A stretch of 64,000 nt of DNA. Source: Halomonas saccharevitans (GTDB lineage Bacteria > Pseudomonadota > Gammaproteobacteria > Pseudomonadales > Halomonadaceae). The notes beneath the pieces are model-generated. The model worked only from the letters and a program-made list of their open reading frames with translations, made no database searches and was not told the origin of the DNA. Positions 1 to 10,005 of this stretch are shown in pieces. Positions within the stretch are counted from its first letter, which is position 1. Every line of letters starts with the position of its first letter. Position numbers and translations under genes: made by a program. Where the stretch lies: the NCBI RefSeq assembly GCF_900116405.1, contig NZ_FPAQ01000010.1, positions 28,000 through 91,999 on the forward strand. Reading direction: 5' to 3'.

Positions 1-847
<847 letters not shown>

Positions 848-937
848 GTAGAGCCACTTGGTTGGAGGATTTCGGTGGCCACGATGATAGAGCCCGAGGG
901 CGGCAAAGGCCAGTCTCCCCGGGCCGCGGCGACGGGG

Positions 938-1141
938 TTATTCTTCCTCTTCCTCGAGCCGCCAGTCATCCTCTATGGCGCGTCGCAGGCGACGCTCCTC
1001 GATCAGCGCCTCCACGCGGCGGCGGGCCTGGAGGGTCTCGGCGCGACTCGCGGGGCGCGCGTCGGCGGGTTCGTCGTTGACCGCGCTCAGGTAGTCCTGG
1101 TCGTCGTCGAAGGGGGTATCGAGAAGGGGTTCATGGCTCAT
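938..1141 (-). CDS. Small acidic PA3496-like protein (putative envelope integrity protein)
   Basis: A 67-residue protein starting MSHEPLLDTPFDD. It has an acidic N-terminus, a central Arg/Glu-rich helix (QARRRVEALIEERRLRRAIEDD) and a tail ending in six consecutive acidic residues. There is no signal peptide or membrane segment. The basic helix with a D/E-rich tail resembles the short PA3496 family of Pseudomonas and Halomonas, whose function is not established. A longer frame begins five codons upstream (ATG at 1156), but the start at 1141 gives the normal N-terminus. The family call is from memory of its pattern, not a search. Confidence 0.55.
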   Translation of the reverse strand: MSHEPLLDTPFDDDQDYLSAVNDEPADARPASRAETLQARRRVEALIEERRLRRAIEDDWRLEEEEE

Positions 1142-1257
1142 GCGATGTCCTCCCATGGCCCGGGCCGAGGGTCAGCGCCGTCGGCACAGCGATCATTCGC
1201 TTCGCGTCCCCGAGGTGGAACCTGAAGCGCCAGCGGCAATGCGTGTTGCCTGCTGGC

Positions 1258-1286
1258 TATATATCGTCACGGCGGGAGGAGGGCAA
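1258..1286 (-). promoter_or_regulatory. Candidate sigma70 promoter for the PA3496-like gene
   Basis: Read on the minus strand, TTGCCC (1286-1281) and TATATA (1263-1258) are separated by 17 bases, in a locally AT-rich pocket of a GC-rich region. Transcription would start about 110 bases before the ATG at 1141. Each hexamer matches the consensus at 4 of 6 positions, so this is a prediction only. Confidence 0.35.
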
Positions 1287-1359
1287 GCCCCGGGCGGTTT
1301 TTTTTCGCCGGCGCCTTGTGGCTCGTGGGGCGTCCCGAGGGAGCGGACCGCGGGGCGGC

Positions 1360-1794
1360 TCAGGAGAGGCCGTGTTCGGCCTTGATCCGCTCGAGCTCCA
1401 GCTGCGCCTCGACGCGCTCGGTCACGTCCTTCTGCACGCCGATGTAGTAGTTGAGATTGTCGTCCTCGTCGTGCACCGGCGTGATGGAGAGCTCGTTGTA
1501 GAACAGGGTGCCGTCCTTCCTGTAGTTGCGCAGCACCTCTCGGCAGGGGCGTCCCTCCTTGATGGCGCGGCGGATGGCGTCGAGCCCGGGCTGGTCGCGA
1601 TCCTCGTTCTGCAGGAAGCGGCAATCCTGATAGAGAATCTCATCGGCGCTGTAGCCGGTGAGGCGCTCGAAGCCCTGGTTGACGTAGATCAGGATATTCT
1701 CGTCGCCCTCCTGCTCGGCGACCACGATGCCATCCTCAGAGGCATCGACGATGCGTTCCAGCAGTTCCGGGCTGATCAGCGGGGATCGTTTCAT
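1360..1794 (-). CDS. Short LOV-domain blue-light photoreceptor
   Basis: A 144-residue protein that is almost entirely one LOV (light-oxygen-voltage) PAS domain. It binds FMN and forms a blue-light-induced cysteinyl-flavin adduct. The photoactive motif reads YQDCRFLQ, with the reactive cysteine at residue 58, followed by the flavin-binding stretch (NEDRDQPGLDAIR) and the conserved GRPCREVLRNYRKDG, NELSITPV and GVQKDVTERV blocks. It ends in a short helix (VEAQLELERIKAEHG) with no kinase, GGDEF, HTH or STAS output. This is the architecture of the Pseudomonas putida PpSB1/PpSB2-LOV proteins, whose output is unresolved. No partner gene is adjacent: the small PA3496-like gene and an MFS transporter flank it on the same strand, each with its own spacing. 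Confidence 0.92.
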   Translation of the reverse strand: MKRSPLISPELLERIVDASEDGIVVAEQEGDENILIYVNQGFERLTGYSADEILYQDCRFLQNEDRDQPGLDAIRRAIKEGRPCREVLRNYRKDGTLFYNELSITPVHDEDDNLNYYIGVQKDVTERVEAQLELERIKAEHGLS

Positions 1795-1911
1795 GCAGGG
1801 GCTTCCTGTCGCGGTGCCCCGGCGCGCATCCAGGCGTCGGCGGGGGCGGGGATATTAGCAGTATCATGGCTAGCCGGCGGCCGGATTTCAACGCGCCTCT
1901 CGGCGCGATGA

Positions 1912-3225
1912 TCACTCCACCTCGGGCAGGCGCTGCGCGCTGGCGGCGGCGGCCAGGCCCATCAGGGCCAGCACGGCCAGCAGACCGGCGCTGCCGAGCC
2001 ACTGGGCCAGCAGGCCCACGATGCCACCCACGGCCAGCATCAGCACGCCGGTGAGCGTATTGGAGAGTGCCACATAGAGGGCCCGGTTGTCGGCCCCGGC
2101 CATGTCGACGACATAGGTCTTGCGCCCCAGCCGCACGCCAGAGTGGACGATCACCAGCAGCGCATAGACCAGCGCATAGGGCCAAACGGCCTCGCTCCAG
2201 GCGCCGGGCAGCCAGGCGAAGGCCGCTCCGAGCAGGCAGCCGACGGCGGTCCCCAGGCCCCCGTCACGCATCACCCGCCGGCTCGAGGCGTCGGCGCGCT
2301 TGCCCCACAGCGGGCTTGCCAGCATGCCGGCCAGCCCCGAGACCACGATCAGGATGCCCAGCCCGCCGAGCTCGGCGCCGCTCTGCTGCTGGCCCAGCAG
2401 CGCCACGTAGGGCAGCGCCAGGGCGCTGGCCAGCAGCAGGGCGCGGGCGATATTGAAGTGCAGGAAGTCATGGTCGTCGCGCAGCAGGTGCAGGCCCGTC
2501 TTGATGCTGTCCCAGGCGTTCTCGCCGCCCTCCACGGCACCCGGAACCTCCTCGATGCGCGACGCGCAGAACGCATTGACGGCCCAGCCCAGCGCCGCGA
2601 CGCCGAGCAGCGCGGCGAGCGTCAGCTCGCCGGGGCGGTCGCCGAGCAGCACCAGCACGCCGCCGGCGGCCAGGGTGACGCCCCCCGCCACGCTGCCGCT
2701 CCAGCCCATCAGGGTGCCGCGGCGCTGCTTGGCGATGGTCTTGCCCAGCACGTCCTTGGTGGCGATCGACGAGATCCCCCGGGCCAGCGAGAGTACCACC
2801 AGCGCCGCCAGCACCAGCGCCCCGCCGACGCCGCCCTGGCCGAACAGGGCCAGCAGGGCGAGCAGCCCGGCGGCGATGGCCTGGAGCACCCCGCCGAGCA
2901 CCCAGGCCCACTTGCGTTCGGGCTTGAGGCGTATGAAGCCGGCGATGAAGACCTGCGGCAGCAACGCCCCGGCCTCGCGGATCGGCACCAGCAGGCCGAC
3001 CATCCACAACGGCGCGCCAATCATTCCCAAGAGCCAGGGCAGCACCAGCCTGGCGCTGGCGAGCTCATCGGCCAGCTTGTTGCCCAGCGAAGCGGCGAGG
3101 TGCAGGAAGAAGTTGCGCGGCTGCTCCTGGCAGGCCTCGTCGGGGATGTCCCGGCACATCCGGCTGTCATCGTCGCCGGTGAGCCACTCATAGAGGCGGG
3201 TCTGGCTGATCTCGGGGCCGGCCAT
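1912..3225 (-). CDS. Major facilitator superfamily transporter
   Basis: A 437-residue membrane protein with about 12 hydrophobic segments preceded by a roughly 45-residue soluble N-terminus. The longer open frame starts at 3288, but the ATG at 3225 (MAGPEISQTRLYEW) is preferred because upstream codons overlap the divergent SelW-like gene. The MFS A-type loop is visible as KPERKWAW after TM2, and PLWGKRADASSRR resembles a second-half loop motif. Substrate cannot be assigned. The gene is monocistronic and divergent from the SelW/EamA pair with about 57 bases between starts. Confidence 0.85.
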   Translation of the reverse strand: MAGPEISQTRLYEWLTGDDDSRMCRDIPDEACQEQPRNFFLHLAASLGNKLADELASARLVLPWLLGMIGAPLWMVGLLVPIREAGALLPQVFIAGFIRLKPERKWAWVLGGVLQAIAAGLLALLALFGQGGVGGALVLAALVVLSLARGISSIATKDVLGKTIAKQRRGTLMGWSGSVAGGVTLAAGGVLVLLGDRPGELTLAALLGVAALGWAVNAFCASRIEEVPGAVEGGENAWDSIKTGLHLLRDDHDFLHFNIARALLLASALALPYVALLGQQQSGAELGGLGILIVVSGLAGMLASPLWGKRADASSRRVMRDGGLGTAVGCLLGAAFAWLPGAWSEAVWPYALVYALLVIVHSGVRLGRKTYVVDMAGADNRALYVALSNTLTGVLMLAVGGIVGLLAQWLGSAGLLAVLALMGLAAAASAQRLPEVE

Positions 3226-3281
3226 CACAACTCCCAGGCTGTTATCATCGATGCCACCATTGTCGCGACACACGAGGTCCC

Positions 3282-3551
3282 ATGTCACGCATCAGAATTC
3301 ACTACTGCACTCAGTGCCAGTGGCTGCTGCGCAGCGCCTGGTATGCCCAGGAGCTGCTGTCGACCTTCGGTGAGGAGCTGGCTGGGGTCGAGCTGGTGCC
3401 CGCCCACGGGGGCTATTTCGAGATCTTCCTCGACGAGGCCTCCCTCTGGGAGCGCAAGCGCGACGGGGGCTTCCCCGACGTCAAGGCGCTCAAGCAGGCG
3501 GTCCGCGATCGCCTCGACCCCGAACGTGATCTCGGGCACATCGACCGATGA
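3282..3551 (+). CDS. SelT/SelW/SelH family thioredoxin-fold protein
   Basis: An 89-residue protein of the Rdx (SelT/SelW/SelH) family. The N-terminal strand MSRIRIHYC runs into the redox motif CTQC at residues 9-12, where many homologues have CxxU. The motif FEIFLD follows and the C-terminus carries FPDVKALKQAVRDRL, the usual family end. Both redox positions are cysteine, so no selenocysteine insertion is needed. The function of bacterial members is not settled (thiol redox is proposed). Its TGA overlaps the ATG of the next permease gene, so the two are very likely co-transcribed. Confidence 0.86.
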   Translation: MSRIRIHYCTQCQWLLRSAWYAQELLSTFGEELAGVELVPAHGGYFEIFLDEASLWERKRDGGFPDVKALKQAVRDRLDPERDLGHIDR

Positions 3552-4453
3552 GTCCGTCGATCATGGCTCAAGACCGTCAGGCGATGCTCTTCGGCCTGGG
3601 TGCGGTGGCGCTCTGGTCCACCGTGGCCACCGCCTTCAAGGTCGCGCTCGCCTACATGTCGCCGCTGGAGCTGATGTGGCTCGCCTCGCTGGTCTCCTGG
3701 GCGCTGATGGGCGTGCTGGTGGCGCGCCAGGGTCTGATGCGCCAGGCACTCAGGCGCGGCTGGCGCACCGCGGCCTGGGCGGGGCTGATGAACCCGGTGG
3801 CCTACTACCTGGTGCTCTTCGCCGCCTACGACCGCCTGCCGGGCCAGGAGGCGATGGCGCTCAACTACACCTGGGCGCTGGCCATGGCCTTTTTGGCCGT
3901 GCCGATTCTCGGTCAGCGGCTGACCCGTATGGACGTGTTCGCCGGGCTGATCGCCTACGCGGGGGTGTGGGTGATCGCTACCCGCGGGGCGGTGCTCGAC
4001 GTGGCCTTCGCCGATCCGCTGGGGGTCGGCTTGGCCCTCGCCTCGACGCTGTTCTGGGCGCTCTACTGGCTGCTCAACGCCCGGGATCGTCGCCCGGCGC
4101 TGGTCGGCCAGTGGCAGAACTTCAGCGTCGGGGTGCCGGTGCTGACGCTTCTGCTGGTGCTCGGGCCGGGCTTCGAATGGCACGGCTGGGCGGGGCTCGG
4201 CGCCGGGGTCTACGTGGGGCTGTTCGAGATGGGCATCGCCTTCGTGCTCTGGCAGCTGGCGGTGCACAAGGTGTCGCGGACGGCGAAGGTCTCGAACCTG
4301 ATCTTCCTCTCGCCGCCGGTCTCGCTGCTGCTGCTCTTCCTGGTGGTCGGCGAGCCGATCCTGCCCTCCACCCTGGTGGGCCTGGTGCTGATACTGGGCG
4401 GCCTGGGGCTGCAGCAGTGGCAGAAGAGCCCCGCGCCCGCGGCTCAGTCCTGA
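3548..4453 (+). CDS. DMT superfamily (EamA) permease
   Basis: A 301-residue inner-membrane protein with ten predicted hydrophobic helices arranged as two EamA repeats (about residues 12-145 and 155-290). Typical elements are ALWSTVATAFK in TM1 and LNYTWALAMAFLAVP in the first repeat. These carriers move small metabolites or amino acids; the substrate is unknown here. The ATG overlaps the upstream SelW-like stop by four bases. At the 3' end it overlaps the convergent tesA gene by ten bases, leaving no room for a separate terminator. Confidence 0.88.
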   Translation: MSPSIMAQDRQAMLFGLGAVALWSTVATAFKVALAYMSPLELMWLASLVSWALMGVLVARQGLMRQALRRGWRTAAWAGLMNPVAYYLVLFAAYDRLPGQEAMALNYTWALAMAFLAVPILGQRLTRMDVFAGLIAYAGVWVIATRGAVLDVAFADPLGVGLALASTLFWALYWLLNARDRRPALVGQWQNFSVGVPVLTLLLVLGPGFEWHGWAGLGAGVYVGLFEMGIAFVLWQLAVHKVSRTAKVSNLIFLSPPVSLLLLFLVVGEPILPSTLVGLVLILGGLGLQQWQKSPAPAAQS

Positions 4454-5131
4454 GCGAGCGCGGCCTGCGCCACGCCGCTCTGTTCGAGCAGCGGCGCGAG
4501 CGCGGGCCAGACGTTCTCGAGAATTCGCGGCTGGGCGGCGGCGGTGGGGTGGATGCCGTCGTCCTGCATCAGCTCGTCCTCCAGCGCGATGCCCTCGAGC
4601 AGGAAGGGCACCAGCGGCAGGTCATGTTCGTCGGCGAGCCGCGTGAAGACCCCGGTAAAGGCGTCGCGGTAGGCTCGGCCGTAGTTGGGCGGGATGTCGA
4701 TGCCGAGCAGCAGCACCTCGGCGTTCGCCGCCTGGCTTTGCTCGATCATCTGCGCCAGGTTGGCGCGCATCTGGCCCGGCGGCAGACCGCGTAGGCCGTC
4801 GTTGCCGCCGAGCTCGAGGACAACGATCTCGGGGCGATGCTGTCCGAGAAGGTCGGGAAGCCGGGCGGCGGCGCCGCTTGTGGTCTCGCCGCTGATGCTG
4901 GCGTTGACGACCCGCGCCTTTCCGTCCAGGCGGGTCTGCAGCAGACTGACCCAGCCGGCCCGCTGCTCGATGCCGTAGGCCGCGCTCAGGCTGTCGCCCA
5001 TCACCAGCACCACCGGTTGCGACGCCGCCAGCGCCGACCCGCCGGCCAGCATCAGCGCAAGCGCCAGCCATAGCGCGGAGATCGTCAGTGCCGCCTGCCG
5101 GCCCAACGCATTCACAGGGAAGCCCTTCGCC

Positions 5132-5133
<2 letters not shown>
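4444..5133 (-). CDS. tesA: TesA-type SGNH arylesterase / lysophospholipase
   Basis: Periplasmic SGNH hydrolase (acyl-thioesterase I / arylesterase). After a signal peptide (hydrophobic SALWLALALMLAGGSALAA), block I is MGDSLSAAYG with the nucleophilic Ser, block III is ELGGNDGLRG, and block V is DDGIHPTAAAQ with the Asp-x-x-His pair. These are the canonical catalytic blocks. The ATG at 5133 is given; an in-frame GTG at 5115 would give a tidier signal peptide and would leave the divergent ybbA start (5132) free of overlap. Divergence from ybbA-ybbP is the conserved arrangement also seen in E. coli. Confidence 0.88.
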
Positions 5134-5844
<711 letters not shown>

Positions 5845-5848
<4 letters not shown>

Positions 5849-8451
5849 GTCGCACCGCCTGGCCGACCCTGCTGCGCCTCTCGGCGCGCGGCCTGATCCG
5901 CGACCTGCGCGCCTCCGACGTACGCGCCCTGGCGCTGGCGCTGGCGCTGGCCGTGGCGGCCTCCACCATGATCGGCTTCTTCCTCGATCGCCTCGACCGC
6001 GGCCTGACCCGTCAGGCCGGCCAGCTCTCCGGCGGCGACGTGGTGCTGGAGCAGGGGCGCCCCTTCGGTAGCGAGATCCGCGAGGCCCTCGAGGCGGCGG
6101 GCCTGACGCTCTCCGACCAGGTCGACATGGTCTCCATGGTCAGCCGCGGCGACGCCTTCCAGCCGGCGAGCCTCAAGGTCGTCGATAGCGTCTATCCCCA
6201 CTACGGCACGGCCCGGGTGGATCGCGGCGACGGCATCGAGGCGCTGCCCCGCGGCCCGGCGCCGGGCGAGGCCTGGGTGGCGCCGCGCCTGGCGCTGCTG
6301 ATGGAGCTCGAGGTGGGCGATCGCATCCGCCTGGGCCAGACCGAGCTTGCGGTTGGCGGGATCATCGAACGCGAGCCCGACCAGTCGGCCGGCTTCGGCA
6401 GCTTCAATCCACGGCTGATGATGCACGTCGACGACCTGGACGCTACCGGCCTTGTGCAGGAGGGCTCGCGGGTGGAGTTCGAACTGCTGGCCGCCGGCAG
6501 CGCCGAGGCGGTGGCGCGGGTAGAGCCGCTGCTCGAGCGGCTGCGCCGCGAAGGCGTGGAGGTGCGCGACGTGCGCCGCGACCGTCCCTCGCTGGGCAAT
6601 GCCCTGGCGAGGGCCGAGAAGTACCTGGGCCTGGCGGGGCTCGCGGCGGTGCTGCTGGCCGGGGTCGCCGTGGCCATGTCGACCCGCCGCTACGTCGACC
6701 GTCACCTGGATACCGCGGCGCTGCTGCGCTGCTTCGGCGCCACCCAGCGGGAGCTGCTGCGGCTGTTCGTGCTGCAGCTGGCCTGGCTGGCGCTGGCGGC
6801 CTCGGCGCTGGGCGCGCTGCTGGGGCTGGCCGGTCAGGCGCTGCTGGTGCGGCTGCTCGCGGCCTTCCTGCCGTTCAGCCTACCCGCCCCGGGGCTGCTG
6901 CCGCTGTGGCTCGGGGTGTTCACCGCTCTGGCGGTGCTGGTCGGTTTCGCCGGACCCACCCTGCTGCGCCTGAAGCGCGTCAGCGCCCTCAAGGTACTGC
7001 GCCGCGAGCTCGACCCGCTGCCGCCCTCGGCCTGGCTGGTGGTGGGCTTCGCCGCGCTGGTCTTCGGCGGCCTGCTGTGGCTCTACTCCGGCGATCCGGG
7101 GCTCGCGGCCGGCCTGCTGCTGGGCGGCCTGTTGATGCTGGCGGTGCTCTGGGGGCTCGGCGGAATGCTGCTGGCCCTGGTGCTGCGCGCCACCGCGCGC
7201 CTGCCACGGGAGGGTGGCAAGGCGGAGGGGCTGATCACGGCCGTGCGCCTCGGGGGCCAGCAGCTGGCGCGGCGACGCCGGGCGAGCCTCGGCCAGCTGC
7301 TGGCCTTCTCGGTAACCTTCTTCGCCGTGGCGATGATCGCCCTGGTGCGCGGCGACTTGCTCAGCACCTGGCAGGCCCAGCTGCCGGCGGATACGCCCAA
7401 CCACTTCGCCATCAACATCCAGCCCCAGGAGCGGGACGCCTTCGAGACCGCCCTGGCCGGCGCGGCGGACGCGCGCAGCGCCCTCTATCCCATGGTCCGG
7501 GGGCGCATCAGCGCCATCGACGGCGAGATCCCCCAGGAGGTCGTGCCGGCCGAGTCGCGTGGCGACAACGCCCTGCGCCGCGAGCTCAACCTGACCTGGC
7601 GCGAGACCCTGCCCGAGGGCAACCGGGTGGTGGCCGGGCAGTGGTTCGCGGCCGGCGAGCCGGCGGGCTGGCTCGACGAGGTCGCCGCCGAACCGCGGCC
7701 GGCGGTCGACGCCTCGAGTGCAGACGACTCGGCGGTGCCGATCTCCGTGGAAGACGGCCTGGCCGCGCGACTCGGCCTAGATCTCGGCGATCATGTGACC
7801 TTCACCATCGGCAGCAACGAGGTGATTGGCGAGGTGACGAGCCTGCGCAGCCTCGACTGGGAGAGCTTCCGGCCCAACTTCTACGTGATCTTCCCGCCCG
7901 GGGTGCTGGAGCGTTTCGGCCACAGCTTCATCACCGCCTTCCACCTCGGCGACGACGACCGCGACCTGCTGCGTGAGCTGGTGCGCGAGTTCCCCGGGGT
8001 CACCCTGCTCGACGTGGAGGCGATCCTCGGCCAGGTACGCGAGGTGTTGACCCAGGTCACCCGGGCGGTGGAGCTGGTGCTCGGCTTCGTGCTGCTGGCC
8101 GGCATCAGCGTGCTCTACGCGTCGCTGACGGCGAGCCTGCCGGTGCGGGCCCACGAAAGCGGCCTGCTGCGGGTGTTTGGCGCCGGCAATCGGCTGCTCT
8201 CGCGGATGCAGGCGGCCGAGTTCGCCGTGCTCGGCTTCGCCAGCGGCCTGATGGGCGCCCTGCTGGCGGAGCTCGCCGCCGCCGGCATCTATCTCGCCTG
8301 GTTCGACCTGGCGCCGCGCTTCCACTGGGGGCTGTGGCTGACCCTGCCGCTGGCGGGGGCCGTGCTGATCGGCGTCATCGGCCACCTGCTCTCCCGGGGC
8401 CTGCGTCGCCAGGCCCCGGCGGCGAGCCTCGGCCTGCTCGGCGAGGCCTGA
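5845..8451 (+). CDS. ybbP: YbbP-type FtsX/MacB-fold permease
   Basis: An 868-residue inner-membrane permease. An N-terminal TM (about residues 27-45) is followed by a periplasmic domain, then two FtsX domains: a TM bundle around residues 255-480 and another around 750-860. A second large periplasmic domain lies between them (roughly 500-740). This duplicated layout and length match YbbP. It is translationally coupled to ybbA by an ATGA overlap. Type VII ABC systems of this class act as mechanotransmission machines rather than classical importers (family knowledge). Confidence 0.91.
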
Positions 8452-8452
8452 G

Positions 8453-9886
8453 GTGACGATGACGACCCACACCCTGCGCGCCCGCCTGCTGGAGGCCCAG
8501 CTCGACCTCGTGCGTCGCCGGGAGCGCTCGGTGATCGTGCTGCTGACCGGCCACGCCGTCACCCACAAGGGGCGGCTGGTCAACGAGCTCGATCACTGGC
8601 TGGAGAACCGCCACACCGAGGTGCACGCCCTGGCGCCCAGCAGCGAGGAGCAGGAGCGCCCCTACTGGTGGCGCTTCTGGCGTCGTCTGCCCGACCGCGG
8701 GCGCATCGGCATCTTCATCCACGGCTGGTACGGCGATGCGCTCTTCGCCCGGGCCGAGCGACGCCTCTCGCCGGGCGCCTTTCGGGATCGGCTGACGGAG
8801 ATCCGCGCCTTCGAGGCGGAGCTGGCCGCCGAGGGCGTGGTCCTGCTCAAGCTGTGGATGGACATCGAGCGGCCCGTCCAGCACCGCGAGATGCAGGCGC
8901 TGCAGGCCGACCCGGCGCGCGCCTGGCAGCTCGGTGCCAGCGACTGGCAGCGCCATCAGCAGCATGGTGTCATCGACGCCCTGGGGTGCGAGGTGCGCGA
9001 GGCCACGGCCGCCGAGCACGCGCCCTGGCGCCGGCTCGCCTTCCGTGACCCGGCGGCGCAGCTCGAGCAGCTGGCGGGCCTGCTGCACGAGACCCTGACC
9101 GCGGCTCCGACCCCGCCCCGAGCCTTGGCACAGGCGCCGGTCGACGAGGCCCTTGAGGCCCCCTCGATCCACCATGCCGAGCCGCGGGTGAGTGCGCCGC
9201 TGAAGAAGCCGAGCTACGCCGCGGCGCTTGCCGAGGCGCAGGGCCGGCTGGCCCGCAACGCGCGGGAGCTGGCCCGCCGGCGCATCCCGGTGGTGCTCGC
9301 CTTCGAGGGGCTCGACGCGGCGGGGAAGGGTGGCGGCATTCATCGCCTCACCGCGGCGCTGGACGCCCGCCAGTACCGAGTCCATCGCATCGCCGCCCCC
9401 AGCAATGAGGAACGGGCGCTGCCCTGGGCCTGGCGCTTCTGGCGTCGCCTGCCGGCCGATGGGCGCATCGCCCTGTTCGATCGCAGCTGGTACGGCCGGG
9501 TGCTGGTGGAGCGGGTCGAGGGGCTGGCCCCGGAGACGGCGTGGCGGCGCGCCTATGCGGAGATCCGCGAGTTCGAGCGTCAGCTGCTGGCCCACGGCGC
9601 CGTGCTCGGCAAGCTGTTTCTCTCGATCAGCCAGGAGGAGCAGCTGCGCCGCTTCGAGGCCCGAGCCGCCGCGCCCCACAAGCGCCACAAACTCACCGAG
9701 GAGGACTGGCGTAACCGCGCGCGCTGGGAGGACTACCGGGAGGCCATCGACGAGATGTTCGCCCGCACCCAGGCGCCGGGCGCCGAGTGGGCGCTGATCG
9801 CCTGCGACGACAAGCGTCGGGCGCGGCTCGCCCTGTTCGAGCAGATCAACCGCCGGCTGGAAGCGCGCCTGGCCGCGCCGTGCTGA
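8453..9886 (+). CDS. pap: Polyphosphate:AMP phosphotransferase (two fused PPK2 domains)
   Basis: Makes ADP from AMP using polyphosphate as donor. The 477-residue protein holds two PPK2 domains. The first (about residues 10-220) is degenerate: its P-loop region reads TGHAVTHKG and its Walker B region HGWYGDALF. The second (about 255-470) is intact, with FEGLDAAGKGGG, the lid region RFWRRLPADGRIA and DRSWYGRVLVERVEG. This tandem organisation defines class II PPK2/Pap. The GTG at 8453 follows the ybbP stop by one base; an in-frame ATG at 8459 is the alternative. No ppk or ppx is nearby. Confidence 0.94.
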   Translation: MTMTTHTLRARLLEAQLDLVRRRERSVIVLLTGHAVTHKGRLVNELDHWLENRHTEVHALAPSSEEQERPYWWRFWRRLPDRGRIGIFIHGWYGDALFARAERRLSPGAFRDRLTEIRAFEAELAAEGVVLLKLWMDIERPVQHREMQALQADPARAWQLGASDWQRHQQHGVIDALGCEVREATAAEHAPWRRLAFRDPAAQLEQLAGLLHETLTAAPTPPRALAQAPVDEALEAPSIHHAEPRVSAPLKKPSYAAALAEAQGRLARNARELARRRIPVVLAFEGLDAAGKGGGIHRLTAALDARQYRVHRIAAPSNEERALPWAWRFWRRLPADGRIALFDRSWYGRVLVERVEGLAPETAWRRAYAEIREFERQLLAHGAVLGKLFLSISQEEQLRRFEARAAAPHKRHKLTEEDWRNRARWEDYREAIDEMFARTQAPGAEWALIACDDKRRARLALFEQINRRLEARLAAPC

Positions 9887-10005
9887 GCCTGGCCCGGGCT
9901 GGCGCGAGGCGGCTAGACTGCCGGATTACTGCATTTCCCACCCAGCGTTCCCTACTCCCTGTTTCCCTGTTCCATTCCATTTTCCCCGGTTCGAGAGGTG
10001 TTCCC

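Noticed and set aside
1281..1313. T-run at about 1300 as a plus-strand terminator
   Set aside because: The eight T follow only a weak GC stem and no plus-strand gene ends nearby; both neighbours are on the minus strand.
2143..4794. Long plus-strand open frame across the MFS, SelW, EamA and tesA genes
   Set aside because: It crosses four recognised genes out of frame and its product is low-complexity and rich in Gln, Arg and Gly.
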